Of a DNA stretch of 64,000 nt, positions 9,465 to 18,365 are shown in pieces; positions within the stretch are counted from its first letter, which is position 1, and every line of letters begins with the position of its first letter. The notes beneath the pieces were generated by a model. That model made no database searches. It had not been told where the DNA came from and worked only from the letters and a program-made list of their open reading frames with translations. Source of the stretch: Deltaproteobacteria bacterium (GTDB lineage: Bacteria; Desulfobacterota; Desulfomonilia; UBA1062); the NCBI GenBank assembly GCA_029552245.1, contig JAKPDW010000005.1, positions 62,001 through 126,000 of the forward strand, in the 5' to 3' direction. The position numbers were made by a program, and so were the translations under genes.

Positions 9465-10228
9465 GTCTTCTCCTTTGTCACGAGGTGCGCCACCGTCACG
9501 GTGACGAGCGAGAGGGCGAACATCACCGTGGACAGGGCGTTTATCTCGGGTTTTATCCCGAGCCTGACCATGGAATAGATCCTGAGCGGCAGTATGTCGA
9601 AGGACGGCCCGGTGGTGAAGAAACTCACCACGACGTCATCGAGGGACAGGGTGAAGCTGAGGAGCCACCCCGCTATGATGGCGGGCATGAGCAGGGGCAT
9701 CACCACGTGGCGGAAGACCTGCATCTCGTTCGCGCCGAGGTCCTTGGCCACGTCTATGATGGACCTGTCGAGCCCGCTGATCCTCGAGTACACCGTGACC
9801 ACCACGAACGGGAGACAGAAGGTGATGTGGGCGATCAGGAGCGTGAGGGCGCCGGTGGCCAGGCCCAGGGTCACGAAGAACATGAGGAGCGAGATACCCA
9901 TGACGATGTCCGGGCTCATCATGACGATATAAATGAAGGTGTAGAGCACCTTGCGCCCCACGAAGCGGTACCGGTAGAACGCGAACGCCGCGAGCGTGCC
10001 GAGGATGGTCGCGCACACGCTGGAAGCAAAAGCGATGACGAGGGAGTTGACGAAGGCCTCCCTGAGGGGGGAGTCGGACACGAGCTGACCGTACCACTTG
10101 AGCGTGAAGCCCTGCCAGTTGGTGGAGTACTTGGATGAGTTGAACGAGTAGACCACGAGCACAGCTATGGGCACGTAGAGGAAGGCGTAGATCAGGCCGA
10201 GGTACACCCAGCGGAAGACGCGGCTCAC
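9461..10228 (-). CDS. potC: Polyamine ABC transporter permease PotC
   Basis: 255-aa inner-membrane permease with about six helices. The start is GTG 10228, forming a 4-nt GTGA overlap with the potB stop. The EAA-type loop is visible as DVAKDLGANEMQVFRHVVMP. Length and order (A-B-C-D) are as in the canonical spermidine/putrescine system; it pairs with PotB to form the channel energised by PotA. The next gene, potD, overlaps by 4 nt. Confidence 0.95.
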   Translation of the reverse strand: MSRVFRWVYLGLIYAFLYVPIAVLVVYSFNSSKYSTNWQGFTLKWYGQLVSDSPLREAFVNSLVIAFASSVCATILGTLAAFAFYRYRFVGRKVLYTFIYIVMMSPDIVMGISLLMFFVTLGLATGALTLLIAHITFCLPFVVVTVYSRISGLDRSIIDVAKDLGANEMQVFRHVVMPLLMPAIIAGWLLSFTLSLDDVVVSFFTTGPSFDILPLRIYSMVRLGIKPEINALSTVMFALSLVTVTVAHLVTKEKT

Positions 10229-11085
10229 GGCATCCCCCCCATGCTCTCGGTCCGGGCCTTCCTGGCGCTCAGGAAGTAGCCGTAGATGCAGAGGCACATG
10301 AGGAGCGTGAGCACCACGCTCGCTGCGGACCCAGCGCTCCAGTTGCCTGCCACGAGGAACTGGTTCTTGATGTAGTTCCCTATGAGCATCGACCTCGCGC
10401 CGCCGAGGAGATCGGGTATGTAGAAGAGCCCGAGCGCGGGCAGAAAGACCATGGTGCTGCCGGCTATGAGGCCGGGCATGGTCAGGGGGAGCACGACGCG
10501 CGCGAACACCGAGAACGGCGTGGCGCCCAAGTCCCTGGCCGCCTCGACGAGGCGCCAGTCGAGTTTCTGGAGCGAGGAGTAGATGGGCAGGACCATGAAC
10601 GGCAGAAGCGTGTAGACGAGGCCCGCGAACACCGACCATTGTGTGTACAGCATGGACAGCGGCTCGTCGATGAGCCCTGCGTACAGGAGCACGCTGTTGA
10701 CGATGCCGTTAGCCTTCAGGAGGATGATGAGGGCGTAGGTCCGCACCAGCGACGATGTCCAGAACGGGATGATCATGAGCAGGAGCATCACCCTCTTTAC
10801 GGCCTCGGGGAGACGGGTGAGGATGTACGCGTACGGGTAGGCGACGAGCAGGGTGAGCACCGTGGCGCCCAGCGCCAAGGAGAACGAGGAGATGCACACC
10901 TCGAGAAACACGCTCGAGCATATCTCCCTGAACCCGTCGAGGCTGAGATCGATGACTCCCGAGATCAGGCCCTCGTAGGAGACCGTGCTGAAGAGGACGA
11001 CGAAGAGATACGGGATCACGACGAACAGGACGATCCAGGATACGGTGGACCCCACCGAGATGAACCTGAAGACCCCCCTGTTCAT
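10225..11085 (-). CDS. potB: Polyamine ABC transporter permease PotB
   Basis: 286-aa permease with the EAA loop EAARDLGATPFSVFARVVLP and six predicted membrane helices. ATG at 11085 overlaps the potA stop (ATGA), and the stop overlaps the potC start. The partner permease is PotC; together with PotA and PotD this is a complete importer. Confidence 0.95.
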   Translation of the reverse strand: MNRGVFRFISVGSTVSWIVLFVVIPYLFVVLFSTVSYEGLISGVIDLSLDGFREICSSVFLEVCISSFSLALGATVLTLLVAYPYAYILTRLPEAVKRVMLLLMIIPFWTSSLVRTYALIILLKANGIVNSVLLYAGLIDEPLSMLYTQWSVFAGLVYTLLPFMVLPIYSSLQKLDWRLVEAARDLGATPFSVFARVVLPLTMPGLIAGSTMVFLPALGLFYIPDLLGGARSMLIGNYIKNQFLVAGNWSAGSAASVVLTLLMCLCIYGYFLSARKARTESMGGMP

Positions 11086-12173
11086 GACGGCAGCACGACT
11101 TCCCACCCGTAGAGCCAGTTGACGTGGACACGCTGGCCTTCGCGATAGATGACGTTCTCCTGGTCCTCGTTGAAGAACTGGGTGACGTTGATGCTCTCTT
11201 TGTTGTCGAGCCTCACGACGAGATCCACGGTCTTGCCCTTGTAGATGACCTCCTCGACACTGCCTGCAAGGTAGGGCTCGCCCTCGGTCCACTCGCCTTC
11301 GATCGCGACCTGTATGTCCTCGGGCCTCAAGAGGACCTTCACCGCCCTGCCGGGACCCAGGTTCTTCCTGTTCTGCACGGGGAACAGCCTGCCCTGGATC
11401 TCCACCGTCGCGCCGCCGTTGTTCACCTCGCGCACCACGCCGTCGAACACGTTGATCTCGCCGACGAACCGGGCCACGAACATGTTCTCCGGCTCCTCGT
11501 AGATCTCGATGGGAGTCCCGACCTGCTCAATGGCCCCCCTGTTCATGACCGCTATGCGGTCGGACATGCTGATGGCCTCCTCCTGGTCGTGCGTGACGAA
11601 GACGAACGTGATGCCGAGCTGGCGGTGGATCCTCTTGAGCTCTATCTCCATCTCCTGTCGCAGCCTGTAGTCGAGTGCGCTCAGAGGCTCGTCGAGCAGC
11701 AGCACCTGCGGCTTGTTCACGATGGCGCGCGCCATCGCCACCCGCTGCTGCTGCCCGCCGGACAGCTGGTGGGGCATGCGGTTCTCGAGCCCCGACATCT
11801 TCACGATCTCGAGCGCCTCCCCCACCTGTCGCCTCACGAGGCCTTCCTCGCACTTCTTCATCCGCAAGCCGAAGGCGATGTTGTCGAAGACGTTCATATG
11901 GGGGAAGAGTGCGTAGCTCTGGAAGACCGTGTTGACGTTGCGCTTGTTCGGGGGCGTGCCGTTGAGCCTGGCGCCGTTCATGTAGATCTCCCCGGAGGTG
12001 AGCGTCTCGAACCCGGCTATGAGGCGGAGCACGGTGGTCTTGCCGCAACCGGAAGGCCCGAGAAGGGTGAGGAATTCACCCTGGTAGATGTCGAGGGACA
12101 GCGAGTCGACGGCGACGACGTCGTCAAACCGCTTCGTCACCTCCTTCAGTGAAACAATGGGCTGCCTCTCCAT
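11082..12173 (-). CDS. potA: Polyamine ABC transporter ATPase PotA
   Basis: 363-aa ATPase: Walker A GPSGCGKTT, Q-loop, signature LSGGQQQR, Walker B VLLLDEP, switch histidine in FVTHDQEE, then a C-terminal TOBE-like regulatory domain (~240-363). The start is ATG 12173, where GGAGG precedes by 9 nt; an upstream in-frame extension is possible but lacks a ribosome site. First gene of the potABCD operon, with coupled 4-nt overlaps downstream. Spermidine versus putrescine preference cannot be told from sequence. Confidence 0.95.
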   Translation of the reverse strand: MERQPIVSLKEVTKRFDDVVAVDSLSLDIYQGEFLTLLGPSGCGKTTVLRLIAGFETLTSGEIYMNGARLNGTPPNKRNVNTVFQSYALFPHMNVFDNIAFGLRMKKCEEGLVRRQVGEALEIVKMSGLENRMPHQLSGGQQQRVAMARAIVNKPQVLLLDEPLSALDYRLRQEMEIELKRIHRQLGITFVFVTHDQEEAISMSDRIAVMNRGAIEQVGTPIEIYEEPENMFVARFVGEINVFDGVVREVNNGGATVEIQGRLFPVQNRKNLGPGRAVKVLLRPEDIQVAIEGEWTEGEPYLAGSVEEVIYKGKTVDLVVRLDNKESINVTQFFNEDQENVIYREGQRVHVNWLYGWEVVLPS

Positions 12174-12218
12174 CCATGCGGCCTCCGTGGCGTAGTGATG
12201 TCTTGGAGACACCCTGTC

Positions 12219-12227
12219 TTTATACCA
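12219..12227 (-). promoter_or_regulatory. Putative extended -10 promoter of potABCD
   Basis: Minus-strand TTGGTATAAA carries an extended -10 (TG-n-TATAAA) about 45 nt before the potA start; no good -35 hexamer is evident at the usual distance. This suits an extended -10 promoter but is a pattern match only. Confidence 0.4.
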
Positions 12228-12382
12228 AACCACCGGCTCCCGCAACGGTATTCTTGTCTCCGAACCCTACTTTTATCGTCCTGGCGGTACAACAATAGTA
12301 AACCCGCAGGGGGGCTCGGTCCCGGGAGGCGAACCCCGGGAACGCCGCCCAGAGGCTTCCCGGAGCCACACGGCTCGGCCGC

Positions 12383-13843
12383 TCACGCGCTCATGGCCGC
12401 AAGGCGCGGGTATGCTTGCGGGAAATCATCGGCGCACCCGGTATAGAACCACTTCGGAAAGTTGAAGTAGGAGGTGACGGATGCGGGCAGGAGGAGCACG
12501 GCCTGGAGAAAGGATTCCAGGTCCGGGACGTTGTAGATGTTCACCTCGTACCCCCAGTTCTGCAGGCTGACGACGATCTCCCTCGAGCCGGGCGTGTTCC
12601 AGTCGACCGAGTACCGGTCGATCCCCGCCTCGGAGAGCGCATGGAGGCGGCGCCTGGCGTCGTGGGGCGCAAACATGATGGATCTCCACAGGGGGTCCAC
12701 GGGGCACTGTTTGACAGCGCCCGGGAAGGCCTCGCAGATCGCCCTCAGTCCGCCCCTCATGGCATCCTCGATGCTCAGGGAGAACCACACCCTGTCTTCT
12801 GTGTACCCCATCGACGCGAGGGAAGCCACGACGGGCGGCGCCAGGCCGGGGTCCTTCAGGTCGAGCTTCACCCCCCGCCCGGCCTCGAAGATGAGGTACA
12901 GGAAATCGTCCAGCTCCGGGCAGTGCTCATGCGGCAGCAAAGGCACCTCGGCGTACGAGCGTCTCCTGAGCACCAACCGACCGCTCGTGGGGTGCCTGCG
13001 CACATGGAGCTCGGCCCAGTTCACGGGAGAGACCAGGAACTGCCTCAGCACGGACTCTTCATCGACACCGTGCCAGGCGAACTCCACGCTCGAAGGGAGG
13101 TCTTCCTCGCGCACGAGATCGGTGATGTCGCATGGGTTTCCCGGGTGCCAGGGCCGGGCCTCCTCGGCGTGCGGGCGATCCCACATCAGGTCCGAGTGGA
13201 CGAGGAGGATGTCGCGGGATCCCTCGTACCGCTGGAGAGCCTCGAGGTTGGCCGTGTCGCTGTCTATCACCGCGGCGACGACGTACCCGAGAGACTGGAA
13301 GAACCTGATGCCCTCCACCTTGGCTTCGCGCGCGCCCATCCCTTGGTTCATGAACATAAGAGCGCTTTCGAACCCCACGCGGTACCTCGATCCCAGCCCG
13401 TTGAGGATCTCGAGCGTCTCGCGTCTCAACGCCTCGGGACGGGAGGTGTTCAGTCCCACCACCGTCCTCTCCTGCAACTGGAACCACCTGATGACGTCGA
13501 GCACCCCCTTGCACGGCACCTGGGCGGCCTTCACCGAGTCCGCCGTAAAGAGGTTCTCGAAGAACCAGGCCAGGATATCCCGCCTCGCGCCGGGGCCTAT
13601 GCCGAAATCCTTGAGCATCGAGTCGAGCTCTCCGGGCGAAGAGGTGATGTCCTCGGCCCGAAGGTTCTCGAAACACGACGTCGAGTGCCTTCTGTCATAC
13701 GACCTGAGCACCGACAGGACCAGGTACCGTTCGTCGAGGACGGTCCCGTCGATATCGAACACGATCATGATCTCTGACAGGGGGTGCGTGTCCCGTATGG
13801 ATTCGTAGTGAAACGCCAGATCCCTCATCCACCCGTTGCCCAC
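12383..13843 (-). CDS. HAD-like phosphatase fused to FAM151/menorin-like (PLC-fold) domain
   Basis: 486-aa two-domain protein. The N-terminal HAD domain (~25-220) opens with VFDIDGTVLD (nucleophile D30, acid D32), with a candidate motif II LNTSRPE near 131-137. The C-terminal region (~255-480) resembles the FAM151/DUF2181 family, related to glycerophosphodiester phosphodiesterases: WHGVDEE, NWAELHVR (E279), PLLPHEHC (H304), and GVKLDLK (328). This makes a two-step phospho-ester hydrolase plausible. The start chosen is GTG 13843 behind AAAGGAG; ATG 13828 is an alternative. Substrate is unknown. The HAD call is firm; the FAM151 relation is from remembered family motifs and needs profile search. 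Confidence 0.7.
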   Translation of the reverse strand: MGNGWMRDLAFHYESIRDTHPLSEIMIVFDIDGTVLDERYLVLSVLRSYDRRHSTSCFENLRAEDITSSPGELDSMLKDFGIGPGARRDILAWFFENLFTADSVKAAQVPCKGVLDVIRWFQLQERTVVGLNTSRPEALRRETLEILNGLGSRYRVGFESALMFMNQGMGAREAKVEGIRFFQSLGYVVAAVIDSDTANLEALQRYEGSRDILLVHSDLMWDRPHAEEARPWHPGNPCDITDLVREEDLPSSVEFAWHGVDEESVLRQFLVSPVNWAELHVRRHPTSGRLVLRRRSYAEVPLLPHEHCPELDDFLYLIFEAGRGVKLDLKDPGLAPPVVASLASMGYTEDRVWFSLSIEDAMRGGLRAICEAFPGAVKQCPVDPLWRSIMFAPHDARRRLHALSEAGIDRYSVDWNTPGSREIVVSLQNWGYEVNIYNVPDLESFLQAVLLLPASVTSYFNFPKWFYTGCADDFPQAYPRLAAMSA

Positions 13844-13978
13844 GATCCGGTCACTCCTTTGGGTCGAGCCCTCCTATGCGGCCCTGAGGGCATGATTCCA
13901 ACGCCCGGTTCACCACCTTGGTGCACTCCGGTTGAACCTCGAGAGGTCGATCCTTGCACCAGGCTCTTCGTGTCAGGC

Positions 13979-14227
13979 TCACGATCCACCCCCCACGAAA
14001 CCACCCGGCCCCAAGTCTCTCGCGGGGACGACACCCCGACCAGCGGCACGCCCGGCAGGGGGGTTTCCTTTCTCGGGGCGGGCCATCCTGCCGGTGAGAT
14101 ACCTGAAGAACCTCTCCAGGGTGGAATTGTAGCCGTAGGTATCCCTGGTGACCCAGATCCCGTACAGCCCCTTCAGTATCCGCCCGGTCTCGCGGAACAC
14201 CCATGCACGGTCAGTGCGCGGTTTCAT
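13979..14227 (-). CDS. Small protein of unknown function
   Basis: 82 codons from ATG 14227, behind GGGAGGT with a 7-nt spacer. The first ~48 residues look protein-like (basic, aromatic-rich; GRILKGLYGIWVTRDTYGYN), while the tail is low-complexity Gly/Pro/Ala and may be non-coding. A second reading frame that ends at 13851, seven bases before the HAD-fusion GTG, could represent the genuine C-terminus after a frameshift. No family is recognised. It sits immediately upstream of the HAD fusion gene on the same strand, so co-expression is likely. Confidence 0.5.
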   Translation of the reverse strand: MKPRTDRAWVFRETGRILKGLYGIWVTRDTYGYNSTLERFFRYLTGRMARPEKGNPPAGRAAGRGVVPARDLGPGGFVGGGS

Positions 14228-14744
14228 GATCAAGACCTCCCGCGTATGCTTATCGGCAGATTACACTGTCATTATGAATGAATGATGAATGCAGGGTGCC
14301 CATGGCGAACATCCACGGCTGACACAAGCGGCGACCCGTGGAGCACGGGGTTCCACGGGTGATGGTTCAGCGAGCTCCTATCCGCGTTTTCTGGCTCCCT
14401 CAAAAGATCCACCCATATCATCGGGCTCACGCGGACAGACCGAGGCCCTCGCCCTTGATCCCCCCATCCCTTGCCGGGAAAGCATTGCACCGCGCCCGAC
14501 GAGCATCATCACACCTCGATCTCAAGGTTCTTCTCATGCCCTCAGCGAGGGCCCGTGGCGCTCCCTGGGAGGAGACCGTCACGGTCCCGGCTCACAACGT
14601 CTTGCCGGTGCGCGGGAAAGGGGCGGGGGGAAGTGCAGCGGCCCGCCATGTCGGGAGAAGACCGGTATCGGCCCCAAGGGGCAGACACGGGAGTCGGGCC
14701 GGCACGGCGGGGCGGCTCGCCCATTCGGACGCGCCTAAGCGCTG
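14228..14744. other. Long GC-rich spacer with a 9-bp inverted repeat
   Basis: No convincing gene in about 517 bp. It holds a perfect 9-bp inverted repeat ACCCGTGGA / TCCACGGGT (14334-14342 and 14352-14360, 9-nt loop). There is an AT-richer start (TGAATGAATGATGAATG around 14275-14291) which probably contains the promoter of the small upstream-facing gene. No T-tract follows the hairpin. Confidence 0.5.
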
Positions 14745-15659
14745 TCACAATTTCTTGTACTTCCAGAAGACCACGACCACGAGGGTCGACAACAGCGAGA
14801 TCCCCATGATGAACCAGAACGCCAGGGGGTGGTGTTGCATGGGCATGGCCACGTTCATGGAAAAGGCGCTCACCACGAACTGGGGGAGCATGATGCACAG
14901 GATGATGATGTTGAGCGTCTTCATGAGTATGTTGAGGTTGTTGTTCACGATCGACACCCGCGCGTCCATGAGGTTCGAAAGGATGTTCGAGTAGATCTCC
15001 GCCTGGCGGTAGCACTGGTTGTTGTCGACCATGATGTCGTCGAGGAATTCCGCCTCCTCGGTGTTCAGGCCTATCTTCTGGACGTTGTTCTTGAGCTTCG
15101 CGATGACGATGGCGTTCGAGTTGATGGCGTTCAGGTAGTAAACCAGGCTCTTCCCCAGGGTGAAGAGGTTGATGAGGTACGTGTTCTCCATCGAGGTGTT
15201 GATGCGGTCCTCGAGCTCTTCGGTGAGTAGGTTTATCACCCTGAGGTGTTCCATGAAGTGGTGCGCCGATCGGTTGATCACCTTGAGGAAAAGGCTGTTG
15301 AGCGAGGACACCTTGAGGAACTGCTTCCCCTCGAACAGCGGCACCTCCTCCGACATCACGAGCACGAGCCTGTCCTTGAAGAGGAAGGCGCCGGTGGAGC
15401 AGACCCTGAACTGGAGCTGGTCCTCACCGGAATAGCTCTTGGGCATCTTGAAGATGAGGGCGACGTGATCCGGCTCGAACTCCAGCCTCGAGAGCTCGTC
15501 GGGGTCGAGCGAGGACGCGAGCGTGTGCTCGTCCACCCCGAGCCCGGTGATGAGGTACTTCCGCTCCTCGGGATCCGGGTTGACGAAGATCGTCACACTC
15601 CCTTCACCCTCGGCGCAACTCACGATCCTGTTGCCTTCGAGTTCGAAGTCTCTCCGCAT
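14745..15659 (-). CDS. CorA-family divalent cation transporter with SMN in place of GMN
   Basis: 304-aa CorA/2-TM-GxN family protein: cytoplasmic alpha/beta N-domain (~1-135), long stalk helix (~136-245), TM1 (~249-267), short periplasmic loop, TM2 (~279-298), basic C-terminus FWKYKKL. The selectivity signature after TM1, normally Y-G-M-N, reads S-M-N (267-269) followed by VAMP. Family membership is clear from topology. Known relatives with altered GxN can differ in ion or direction of transport, so magnesium import should not be assumed. ATG 15659 follows GGGAAG. Confidence 0.85.
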   Translation of the reverse strand: MRRDFELEGNRIVSCAEGEGSVTIFVNPDPEERKYLITGLGVDEHTLASSLDPDELSRLEFEPDHVALIFKMPKSYSGEDQLQFRVCSTGAFLFKDRLVLVMSEEVPLFEGKQFLKVSSLNSLFLKVINRSAHHFMEHLRVINLLTEELEDRINTSMENTYLINLFTLGKSLVYYLNAINSNAIVIAKLKNNVQKIGLNTEEAEFLDDIMVDNNQCYRQAEIYSNILSNLMDARVSIVNNNLNILMKTLNIIILCIMLPQFVVSAFSMNVAMPMQHHPLAFWFIMGISLLSTLVVVVFWKYKKL

Positions 15660-16180
15660 GCGTTCTTCCCGTTGCGACGACCGGCGCAGCGGAACCGGAA
15701 GAGATCTCTGAAGTCCTGGATCCGGCGCGGCCATCCTTACCCACCCAGGGCAGGATGACCTGCTCCTAGGCGGGATTACCTCGGTCGTTTACCGGTGATG
15801 TCGTCGGTACTCATTGGCAACGTGCCTAGCACACATTTCTTCCATGCGTCAAACAAAAGATCCTGCCCTGTCTCTGTCCAGGCACAAACGCATCCCCGCC
15901 TCGCCCGGCCGTCCCCGTGCCCAGCACGTGGATCCCCTTTCTTCCCGCCTGGACAGCCCTGGCGGGACGGGCTTCTCCTCAAGGGCTGCACGACGGCCGT
16001 CTCGACCCTCGCGCGCGGCTGCATTGGGGACACCGCATCGTACGAGCTCATGCCGCATGCGCCGCCCTCGCACTTCCGAAGGAACGTGGGGGTGCCGGCC
16101 GTGGGATACCCGGATGCCTCACCCCCAGGACAGGGGCCGTATCTCCTCGTAAAAACGGCCGGGAAAGGACATCTTGCGAC
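15660..16180. other. Spacer without recognisable gene
   Basis: About 520 bp between two divergent genes, GC-rich, with no reading frame that looks coding on either strand and no typical terminator. It must contain the corA promoter at its left end; no clear -35/-10 pair was found there. Confidence 0.4.
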
Positions 16181-16210
16181 TTGACACCCTGTTTCCGGCT
16201 CATGTAATCG
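16181..16210 (+). promoter_or_regulatory. Putative sigma70 promoter of the ArnT-like gene
   Basis: TTGACA (16181-16186) and TAATCG (16205-16210) with an 18-nt spacer, located 26 nt before the GTG start. The -35 is perfect, the -10 only partial. Confidence 0.4.
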
Positions 16211-16235
16211 CTCAGGGCATAGGGAGGTATGCCCC

Positions 16236-17777
16236 GTGTTCCCCTGGAAATCGGCCTTCTCGGCCGTGATGGTCTGCCTGGGCGCTCTCCTGGTGCTCCT
16301 GCCCCTGAACCTGGCGGCGCCTCCAGGAGACGACGAGGCCTGGGTCTGGCGTGCGGCCGGGGAGATGCGGGAGGCAGGCTCGTTCCTCCCCCTGCTCAAC
16401 GGCCGGGTAGTGGGGGGCGCCAACCCCCTGACCATGCTCGGGGCCTGCGCCGTCCCATCCACGGGTGACGTCCCGCCGAGGCTCATCAACGGGGCGCTCG
16501 GCTGCATCCTCGCCGTCGGGACGTTCCTCTACGCGCACCGACTCTTCGGCCTGAAGAGCGCCCTCGCATCCAGTGTCGCCCTGCTCACCACCCTGGGGTT
16601 CCAGTCCACCTACGGCACCCTCAACCTTGCCGCCATACCGGTGACGTTTTCCGCATGCGCATTCGGGCTCTTTTCCCTCGCCTACCTCGAGAGGCTGCCG
16701 CGCTGGTGCTACCACGCCTCGTACGTCACGGCCGCCCTGGCCTTCATCACGGGTGGGGCGCCGCCCCTGGTCTTCTTCGCCGCGGCATCCGCGCTCACCG
16801 TCGTGCTCGATCTCGCGCCCTCGCGATTCTTCTCCGTGCACCTGGTCTTCGGCGCAGCCGTCGTCTCGCTCGCGCTCATCTCCTACCTCACGGCCTTCAG
16901 AGTCCTCGGGGGCCCGGGCTACGCAAGCGCATCGCTCTTCGCCGGCGAGCACACGGGTCTTTTCGGGTCACTGCTCTCGGTCTTCTCTTCGGGCATCCCC
17001 TGGGTGTTCATGCTGATACCTGCGTTCATCCAGGGAGACGGCCCGTCGGACCAGGATCGCTGGAGGCGCCTGCTGCCCCTGAGGATCGCCTGCATCGCCG
17101 CTCCCCTTGCCCTGTGGCTCACCGGCCGTTCGATGCCCGGGATGTCCGCCCTCCTTGTCGCGCCCGCGTCCGTACTCGCCGGGGCGTGGGCGGCCTCCTC
17201 CCTCGAGGGCACCACGAGACGGCGCCCCATTGACTCGTGGATGCTCTTGTGCTCGGGTATCAGCGTTCTTGCCGTCGCGTCTGCGGCCATGATCCGTACC
17301 GCGCTCTCAGACGACGGCGTGAGTATCGCCCTTGCGGCCTGGGCGGCTGTCTTCACCGCCATGGCGTTGGCTTTCGCGGTGCTGTCGATCAAGCGCCGCA
17401 CCGTGGGAAGGCTCGTCCTCGTAGCCGCGTGTTCCGCGTGCCTGGGCTGGATGACCGCGTCCTCGGAGCCGTGGGGCGCATGGGAGAGGAAGGCCGCCTT
17501 CGCGCGCGATGCATCCGTGCACTCCCCCCTGGTCGTCCACGAGGACGACCTCGTCATGCGGGGCCTCCTGGGTCTTGCGGGCACGGGGTGCATGGTGGTG
17601 CCGAGGTCGGCCGTCCCGCTCGGCGCGAAGGCATACCTGGCTGCGAGCTCGCACGACCTCGACGGTCTTGTCACGTCGCTGAGCGAACGCATGGAAGCGA
17701 CCGTCGTCGATGCGCTCCACGAGAGGACCAGCTACGCCGTCATCCTCATCGGCCCGCCCCCAGAGGTCAGGCCCTGA
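16236..17777 (+). CDS. ArnT/GT83-like integral-membrane glycosyltransferase
   Basis: 513-aa polytopic membrane protein (about ten or more hydrophobic helices). Near the N-terminus, after TM1, it has GDDEAWVWRAAGEMREAGS, which matches the acidic first-loop motif (D-E-A...) of ArnT/PMT-type GT-C enzymes that transfer sugars from polyprenyl phosphate in the inner membrane. The C-terminal periplasmic part is short (~440-513). Start is GTG 16236 behind AGGGAGG (8-nt spacing). Acceptor and donor are unknown; lipid A, glycan or protein modification are all possible. The neighbouring TMTC-like transferase suggests a shared surface-glycosylation role. Confidence 0.7.
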   Translation: MFPWKSAFSAVMVCLGALLVLLPLNLAAPPGDDEAWVWRAAGEMREAGSFLPLLNGRVVGGANPLTMLGACAVPSTGDVPPRLINGALGCILAVGTFLYAHRLFGLKSALASSVALLTTLGFQSTYGTLNLAAIPVTFSACAFGLFSLAYLERLPRWCYHASYVTAALAFITGGAPPLVFFAAASALTVVLDLAPSRFFSVHLVFGAAVVSLALISYLTAFRVLGGPGYASASLFAGEHTGLFGSLLSVFSSGIPWVFMLIPAFIQGDGPSDQDRWRRLLPLRIACIAAPLALWLTGRSMPGMSALLVAPASVLAGAWAASSLEGTTRRRPIDSWMLLCSGISVLAVASAAMIRTALSDDGVSIALAAWAAVFTAMALAFAVLSIKRRTVGRLVLVAACSACLGWMTASSEPWGAWERKAAFARDASVHSPLVVHEDDLVMRGLLGLAGTGCMVVPRSAVPLGAKAYLAASSHDLDGLVTSLSERMEATVVDALHERTSYAVILIGPPPEVRP

Positions 17778-18365
17778 CGAAGGCCCACGCCTCGACGGTG
17801 CAAGCCGTCAATGACCGGAGAAGTTCGCTCTTTCAAGAACGCCGAAGCGAGCGGCATCCTCGTCACAACGGCGAAGGCCGAACCCCACGTGGCCGGCGCC
17901 CGGGACGTTCCTTGAGATCCGGCCTTGACCCAACGCACACCGCCAGGCCGATTCCCCCACCATGACCATGCCCGCTGACAGCGGGCAAGACCCGAGCCTT
18001 GGCGAGAGCGACTCTCCCGGGCACGGCCGCGACCTTGACCCGAGACACTCGATCCCGGGATGGGTGCGTTCACCAGGGAGAACCGATCGGGGCCACGCCT
18101 TCTCGAGGCGCCTGCACGAGGTCGACCCCTTCGTCGGCACACCCCCTCATCACGTCCGACTCTCGTGGGGTCGAACCGTTTCGCCCCGGGGCGGACCTCT
18201 CAAGGAGGGCAGGGGCGATGCGGCCCCGAGGCCTTCTCTTGTCTCTTCCCCGGGGGCCCGCCGGGGGGCCGGGGAGGGCCCTCATGCCATCCGTCCGTCC
18301 CTGCCCCTCTGCCCACCGAGATGCCGCCACGCGTCGCCCCGGCGGAGCGGTCGGACCCGTCGCCC
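17778..18365. other. GC-rich spacer between convergent genes, with hairpin
   Basis: 588 bp without a supportable gene. Contains a perfect CCCGCT-gac-AGCGGG hairpin (17971-17985) and very GC-rich repeats of C and G runs near 18230-18290. No T-tract; any termination for the two flanking convergent genes would have to be of a non-classical or Rho-dependent kind. Confidence 0.45.
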
